The notes under the pieces were generated by a model. It was not told the origin of the DNA. It saw only the letters and a list, made by a program, of their open reading frames with translations, and did no database searches. A stretch of 6,807 bases of DNA from Actinomycetota bacterium. GTDB taxonomy: Bacteria; Actinomycetota; Acidimicrobiia; Acidimicrobiales; CADCTF01. Shown here one piece after another: positions 3,579 to 6,807 of the stretch. The translations under genes and the position numbers were made by a program. The stretch lies in the NCBI GenBank assembly GCA_019348305.1, contig JAHWJQ010000113.1, positions 1 through 6,807 of the forward strand, read 5' to 3'. Position 1 is the stretch's first letter; each line of letters begins with the position of its first letter.

Positions 3579-5654
3579 TTAGGCGACGGTGACGGCGGTC
3601 AGCACCAGGGTGGTGTCGCCCACCGTCCCGAGAAGCGTCGCTTTGCCCTGAGCGTTGCCGAACTCGGTGCTGGTGGTGTAGTTGACCCCGTAGACCTGGG
3701 TGGCGGGGGCGGTGGCCGTCCCTGTCTCGATGAGCGCTACGCCGGTGCCCGGCTCGTCAGCCGGCGAGGGAGCGATGTCGAAGCCGACGATGTTGCCTGC
3801 CCCGACCCCCAGCGGTCCCCGCAGTGCGGTGGCACCGGTGCCGAAGGTGATCTGGACCAGCGCGTCCTGGCCGCTGTCGATGCCGAACAGCATCGTCGCC
3901 CTCTGGTCGGCGGGGAGGGCGAGCTGGTTGAGGTTGCCGGTGTAGGCCACACCGACCACGTTCGGGTCGCCGTAGGGGGCGTTGAGGTCGGGGTCGGCCT
4001 GGATGAGCGCCCCGGTGTCTGGGTTCACCTGCACGCTGTCGTTGGCGTCGGAGACGATCCGGATGCGGTCGCTGACCGGGTTGAAGTCGAACCCGTAGGA
4101 CGTGGCGCCGAGGAAGCTGTGGGTGAACTGACCGACGAGGGTGGCCGCACCGGTGTCTTCGTTGATCGTGTAGATCTTGCCCGTGTCGCTGGTGGCACCG
4201 GTGACGGTGAGCGCGTAGAGCGCGTCGTTGGCGGGGCGGTAGTCGATGCCGGCGATCGTCTCGGCGGTCCCCAGGCCGGTGATGGGACGGGTGAACTGCA
4301 CGAAGCCCGGGAACTCGGTGTTGAAGGCCACCAGGTTGTTGTCTGCCGTTGTGGCGAGCACGATCTCGCCCTGCAGCTGCCCTCGCACGGCGCCGCCCGG
4401 GAACTCAGCATTGTGGATGTTGACGTAGTAGTTCTGCGGGTTCTCCACGATGTCGGCGATGATCGCCGGGTCGACGTCCTGGCAGGCGGAGACCACGCCG
4501 TTGGCGTCGGGCGTGACCAGGGTGACGAGGACAGGGCCGGCGACGCCGGCGGGAGCCTCGTGGATGTGGGCTGCCGTCGCGGCGGCGATGTTGTCGACCC
4601 GCAGGCTGTAGCAGATCTCGTCCCTGGTGAAGTCGAACAGGGCGAAGGCCGCCCGGCCGTCAGGGTCACCGGGGCCGGGCACTTCCGCCGAGCCCCGGAG
4701 GTTGACGGCGAAATCGGGCGCCTCCAGCGGGCTGTTGGGGGTGCGGTCCATTCCCACCACCGGCCGGTTGAGCGCGATGTCACCGGTGGAGCCGAGGAAG
4801 GGGGCGTCACCGAAGGCGAAGATGCCGCCGTCGGCCGCCACCAGCCAGTAGCCGAGGTTGGAAGCAGTCAGGGCCATGTCGACGACGGGCTGGTTGAGCT
4901 TGATGGCGCCGGTGGAACCGAAGAACTGCGCATCGTCCGCGGTGCGACCGAAGCTGAAGATGCCGCCGTCGCTGGCCACGAGGTAGTACCCGTCGCCGTC
5001 GTCGGTGGCCTCCATGCCCACGATGGGCTTGTTGAGCTTGATGGCACCGGTCGAGCCGAAGAAGGTGGCGTCGCCGTAGGTGAAGATCCCGCCGTCCTCG
5101 GCCACGAGGTAGTAGCCGAGGCCGCTCGCCGTGCGGTCCATGCCAACGATCGGCTTGTTGAGCTTGATGGCGCCCGCAGAGCCGTAGAACGCGGCGTCAC
5201 CGAAGGAGAAGATCCCGCCGTCGCTGGCCACGAGCCAGTAGCCCCTGCCGGTTGCGGTCCTCTGCATGCCGACGATGGGGGCGTTGAGCTTGATGGCGCC
5301 GGTGGAGCCGAAGAACTCGGCGTCCCCGAAGGAGAAGATGCCGCCGTCCGCGGCCACCAGCCAGTAGCCCTCGCCGGTTGGGGTGGAGGCGCTGTCGACG
5401 ACCGGCTTGTTGAGGGCGATGTTGCCGGTGGACCCGAAGAACTCCGAATCCCCGTAGTTGAAGATGCCCCCGTCGCTGGCGACGAACAGGTAGCCGTTGC
5501 CGAGGGTTCCCTGCTTGGTGACACCGGGGCGGGCGGCCGACGCCGGCGCCGCCGGCAAGAACGCGGTCACGGCCGTGACCAGGGCGGCAACCAACAGGCC
5601 GGTTACCACCCGGGCGCGGCTACGGGCGGACGACGGCCTCGGACGAAGTTGCAT
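3579..5654 (-). CDS. secreted protein: six 42-residue DGGIF repeats, CHRD domain and DUF4394 domain
   Basis: With the ATG at 5654 the protein has 691 residues. An Arg-rich n-region and a hydrophobic core (about 16-32) end in APASA, with predicted signal peptidase cleavage near residue 40. Residues 54-310 hold six units of the type GYWLVAxDGGIFSFGDAxFxGSTG..LNKPIVGM, spaced 42 residues apart except the fifth, which has a four-residue insert. Residues 314-430 are a CHRD (chordin-like) domain with AHIHEAP and NIHNAEFPGGAVRGQL. Residues 431-691 match DUF4394, a propeller-like repeat family (GIDYRPANDALYALT, YGFDFNPVSDRIRIVSD). No lipobox, sortase signal or C-terminal membrane anchor is seen, so it is probably released or held non-covalently at the surface. 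GTG at 5687 or ATG at 5660 are alternative starts; AGAGAGG favours 5654. The function is unknown; binding or adhesion is only a guess. Confidence 0.9.
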   Translation of the reverse strand: MQLRPRPSSARSRARVVTGLLVAALVTAVTAFLPAAPASAARPGVTKQGTLGNGYLFVASDGGIFNYGDSEFFGSTGNIALNKPVVDSASTPTGEGYWLVAADGGIFSFGDAEFFGSTGAIKLNAPIVGMQRTATGRGYWLVASDGGIFSFGDAAFYGSAGAIKLNKPIVGMDRTASGLGYYLVAEDGGIFTYGDATFFGSTGAIKLNKPIVGMEATDDGDGYYLVASDGGIFSFGRTADDAQFFGSTGAIKLNQPVVDMALTASNLGYWLVAADGGIFAFGDAPFLGSTGDIALNRPVVGMDRTPNSPLEAPDFAVNLRGSAEVPGPGDPDGRAAFALFDFTRDEICYSLRVDNIAAATAAHIHEAPAGVAGPVLVTLVTPDANGVVSACQDVDPAIIADIVENPQNYYVNIHNAEFPGGAVRGQLQGEIVLATTADNNLVAFNTEFPGFVQFTRPITGLGTAETIAGIDYRPANDALYALTVTGATSDTGKIYTINEDTGAATLVGQFTHSFLGATSYGFDFNPVSDRIRIVSDANDSVQVNPDTGALIQADPDLNAPYGDPNVVGVAYTGNLNQLALPADQRATMLFGIDSGQDALVQITFGTGATALRGPLGVGAGNIVGFDIAPSPADEPGTGVALIETGTATAPATQVYGVNYTTSTEFGNAQGKATLLGTVGDTTLVLTAVTVA
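4728..5495 (-). repeat. six tandem ~126-bp coding repeats
   Basis: The units start at 5495, 5369, 5243, 5117, 4991 and 4853 (minus strand). All are 126 bp except the fifth, which is 138 bp because of four extra codons (RTAD) before DAQFFG. Conservation extends to the DNA: a TTGAGCTTGATGGC block (plus-strand reading) recurs in units 2 to 5, encoding AIKLN, while units 1 and 6 carry diverged IALN versions. The edge units are the most different, as expected when internal units are copied or homogenised. Confidence 0.88.
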
Positions 5655-5660
5655 CTGCAT

Positions 5661-5667
5661 CCTCTCT
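5661..5667 (-). promoter_or_regulatory. ribosome-binding site deciding the start of the secreted repeat protein
   Basis: AGAGAGG on the minus strand lies directly against ATG 5660 (no spacing) but 6 bases before ATG 5654. Normal spacing therefore selects 5654. No comparable sequence precedes the upstream GTG at 5687. Confidence 0.6.
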
Positions 5668-5700
5668 GCGCAAACGCCGTCCGCCACCGGCGACTTCGGC

Positions 5701-5726
5701 GACGAGCATAGGGCGCCCTGGTTGCC
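5701..5726 (-). promoter_or_regulatory. candidate promoter of the secreted repeat-protein gene
   Basis: Two readings overlap in the 119-base gap. One is a TATGCT -10 box (5710-5705) without a matching -35. The other is an ECF-sigma-like pair, GGCAAC (5726-5721) and CGTC (5704-5701) separated by 16 bases, resembling the AAC/CGTC pattern of extracytoplasmic-function sigma factors. Either would start transcription roughly 40 bases upstream of the ATG. GC-rich sequence gives such matches by chance. Confidence 0.22.
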
Positions 5727-5773
5727 GGCGACGACGACCAGCGGTCAACTGGTGGCTCGGCGTGGTGGGCGCG

Positions 5774-6499
5774 CTATTGCGGTGAGCGGCGGCGGCGGGC
5801 CAGGACGCCGACCAGGGCCAGGGCGGAGCCCGCGGCCACCGCGGTCAGAACGAGGTTGAGCCGGTTCCACTGCTCCGCGGTGGCCATGATGGCCACCTGC
5901 TCGCCCAGCCCGGGCGCCCACACGGCCGTGCTCCCCGTCGTCGTGGGCGCGTTGGACTCGATCCGCCCGGGCAGCCGCACCGCCACCTGCAGCCCGAAAG
6001 CCCGGTCGGCGGGTACCCCCAGGCGCTGTTCCAACTGTTCGGCGGTCACGCCCAACGGCTGGCCGCCCAGCGCCTCGGCCAGCTTGGCGTCGCTGAAGGT
6101 GCCCATCCCGCCGCTCAGGTCCACCGTTCCCCGTACCGCCGTCTCGGTTCTGAAGAACGTCCGCTTCTGCTCGAGCACGAAACCCTTGAACGCACCCTCG
6201 GGCCCCGTGATCTCGTCGAGAACCTGGCGGGCCTCGGACGAGTTTCCGAAGCTGCGACGGGCCTCGACCTCGGCCCCACCGTCGGTGTTCTCCTCCGGCC
6301 CCCGCACCTCCCAGCCCGTGGCCCGCAGATCGTCGAGGGCCACCTGGGTGTCGAGGTCACCGACCGTGTCGACGGCCCGGCGGTCGAGCAGCGCCGTCAC
6401 CGTCACCTCGCCCGTGCCGTCGGGCCTGGCCGACACCTCCACGCTGGCGTCGACCTTGCAGGCGCCGGCCGTCGCCATGACCAGAGCCGCCAGGGCCAA
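5774..6499 (-). CDS. LppM-like lipoprotein with C-terminal membrane anchor
   Basis: A protein of about 241 residues resembling the mycobacterial LppM (DUF3153-type) family of envelope lipoproteins. A hydrophobic stretch ends in TAGAC; Cys14 is the likely lipidated residue, though the lipobox is imperfect (Ala at -3). After it comes the family's KVDASVEVSARPDGTGEVTVT opening, in which alternating hydrophobic residues suggest beta strands. The extracytoplasmic domain runs to about 210, then a membrane segment (about 214-234) is followed by RRRR, a stop-transfer signal with the tail inside. The only usual start codon upstream of the lipobox is TTG at 6499, with no ribosome-binding site, and it leaves the signal peptide without its basic n-region. 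The frame stays open to 6553 and encodes HRSRLGR just upstream, so the real start is probably earlier and unusual. The gene follows clpC closely and is probably cotranscribed. Confidence 0.78.
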   Translation of the reverse strand: MALAALVMATAGACKVDASVEVSARPDGTGEVTVTALLDRRAVDTVGDLDTQVALDDLRATGWEVRGPEENTDGGAEVEARRSFGNSSEARQVLDEITGPEGAFKGFVLEQKRTFFRTETAVRGTVDLSGGMGTFSDAKLAEALGGQPLGVTAEQLEQRLGVPADRAFGLQVAVRLPGRIESNAPTTTGSTAVWAPGLGEQVAIMATAEQWNRLNLVLTAVAAGSALALVGVLARRRRSPQ

Positions 6500-6549
6500 G
6501 CGACCCAGGCGGCTCCGGTGCGACGAGGACAGGTTTTGGAGGAAGGCGA

Positions 6550-6807
6550 TCAGTCAGCCGAGCCGGTGCCGGCGAGCTCCATCGGAGGTGGCTCCACCGG
6601 CCCGGCCAGCGCCCGGAAGACGACGCTCTTTTCGCCGGCATCATCGACTTCGATGTCGGCGATGATGGTGTCGCCGACGGTGAACTCCTTGTAGAGGATG
6701 CGCTCCGACAGCGGGTCTTCGATGAGGCGCTGGATCGCCCGGCGCAGAGGACGGGCCCCGTACTGCGGGTCGTAGCCCTTGTCGGCCAGGTGGTACTTCG
6801 TCTCCTG
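6550..6807 (-). CDS. clpC: ClpC-type ATP-dependent Clp protease ATPase subunit, C-terminal fragment
   Basis: The last 85 codons are present, ending in TGA at 6552-6550; the gene continues beyond the right edge. The fragment contains [20 protein letters not shown] followed by EDPLSERIL and a [10 protein letters not shown] strand: the D2 small (C-terminal) domain of Clp/HSP100 unfoldases. The GYDP..GARPLRR block is the sensor-2 region, whose Arg contacts the nucleotide. ClpC unfolds substrates and feeds them to ClpP in the cytosol. The lone C-terminus could also fit ClpB, but the LYKEF-type ending with a short Pro/Gly-rich tail, and the actinobacterial neighbours, favour ClpC. The fragment was read directly from the sequence edge. 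Confidence 0.85.
   Translation of the reverse strand, partial: QETKYHLADKGYDPQYGARPLRRAIQRLIEDPLSERILYKEFTVGDTIIADIEVDDAGEKSVVFRALAGPVEPPPMELAGTGSAD

Noticed and set aside
3574..3581. A perfect AAGGAG overlapping the TAA of the secreted-protein gene
   Set aside because: No ATG, GTG or TTG lies at a usable distance, so it does not start a gene.
1144..3582. An 812-codon open frame on the plus strand, antisense to radA and part of disA
   Set aside because: Long antisense frames are expected in GC-rich coding DNA. The translation is Gly/Arg/His-rich with no recognisable domain, and radA and disA on the other strand are unmistakable.
4728..5495. Regularly spaced repeats that might suggest a CRISPR array
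   Set aside because: The 126-bp units are entirely coding, keep one frame, and have conserved rather than unique spacers.
5655..5687. GTG at 5687 as the start of the secreted protein
   Set aside because: It has no ribosome-binding site and adds 11 residues before a standard signal peptide; ATG 5654 has AGAGAGG at 6 bases.
4119..5711. A 530-codon plus-strand frame antisense to the secreted repeat protein
   Set aside because: Its apparent repeats (VELDGAGGAEE-like) mirror the tandem repeats of the real gene; there is no family resemblance and no ribosome-binding site.
5743..5748. TTGACC (minus strand) as a -35 box for the secreted-protein gene
   Set aside because: It lies 32 bases from the TATGCT box, far beyond the usual 16-19 base spacing.
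5737..5753. ACCAG-N7-CTGGT dyad after the LppM-like gene as a terminator
   Set aside because: Only five pairs with two A/T-containing ends and no U-tract; too weak to list as a feature.

Overview
The window is a very GC-rich stretch in which every credible gene reads on the minus strand. The gene set (CarD, ClpC, an LppM-type lipoprotein, RadA, DisA) is actinobacterial. A secreted protein built from DGGIF-type 42-residue repeats plus CHRD and DUF4394 domains points to the class Acidimicrobiia. That placement is inferred from family knowledge and base composition, not from a database search. Mycobacterium tuberculosis also has carD, radA, disA and clpC1 in one neighbourhood with radA directly before disA, so the backbone looks like a rearranged, compact version of a conserved actinobacterial locus.

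In transcription order (right to left): the 3' end of clpC (6550-6807); an LppM-like lipoprotein gene (5774-6499) with an unclear start codon; a gap of about 120 bases with a possible promoter; a 691-residue secreted repeat/CHRD/DUF4394 protein (3579-5654); a long hairpin (3519-3561), probably its terminator; radA (2131-3483), which appears leaderless, with a damage-type promoter sequence directly upstream; a 165-base gap with two exact 37-bp repeat copies flanking a strong hairpin; disA (892-1965); a dienelactone hydrolase-family gene whose start overlaps the disA stop by one base (227-892); a 126-base gap with a candidate promoter; and the 5' end of carD (1-100).

RadA (branch-migration ATPase) and DisA (DNA-scanning diadenylate cyclase) form a genome-integrity module. 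The hydrolase is translationally tied to DisA, although nothing known links its chemistry to c-di-AMP. CarD and ClpC are housekeeping regulators at the edges. The repeat protein looks like a self-contained cell-surface or exported cassette between them, with its own ribosome-binding site and probable terminator.

No phage, transposase, CRISPR, tRNA or rRNA is visible. The most promising items are regulatory: the radA promoter geometry, the duplicated 37-bp element that supplies part of the disA start signal, and the dyads around the carD promoter. I did not find a clearly new multi-gene system.
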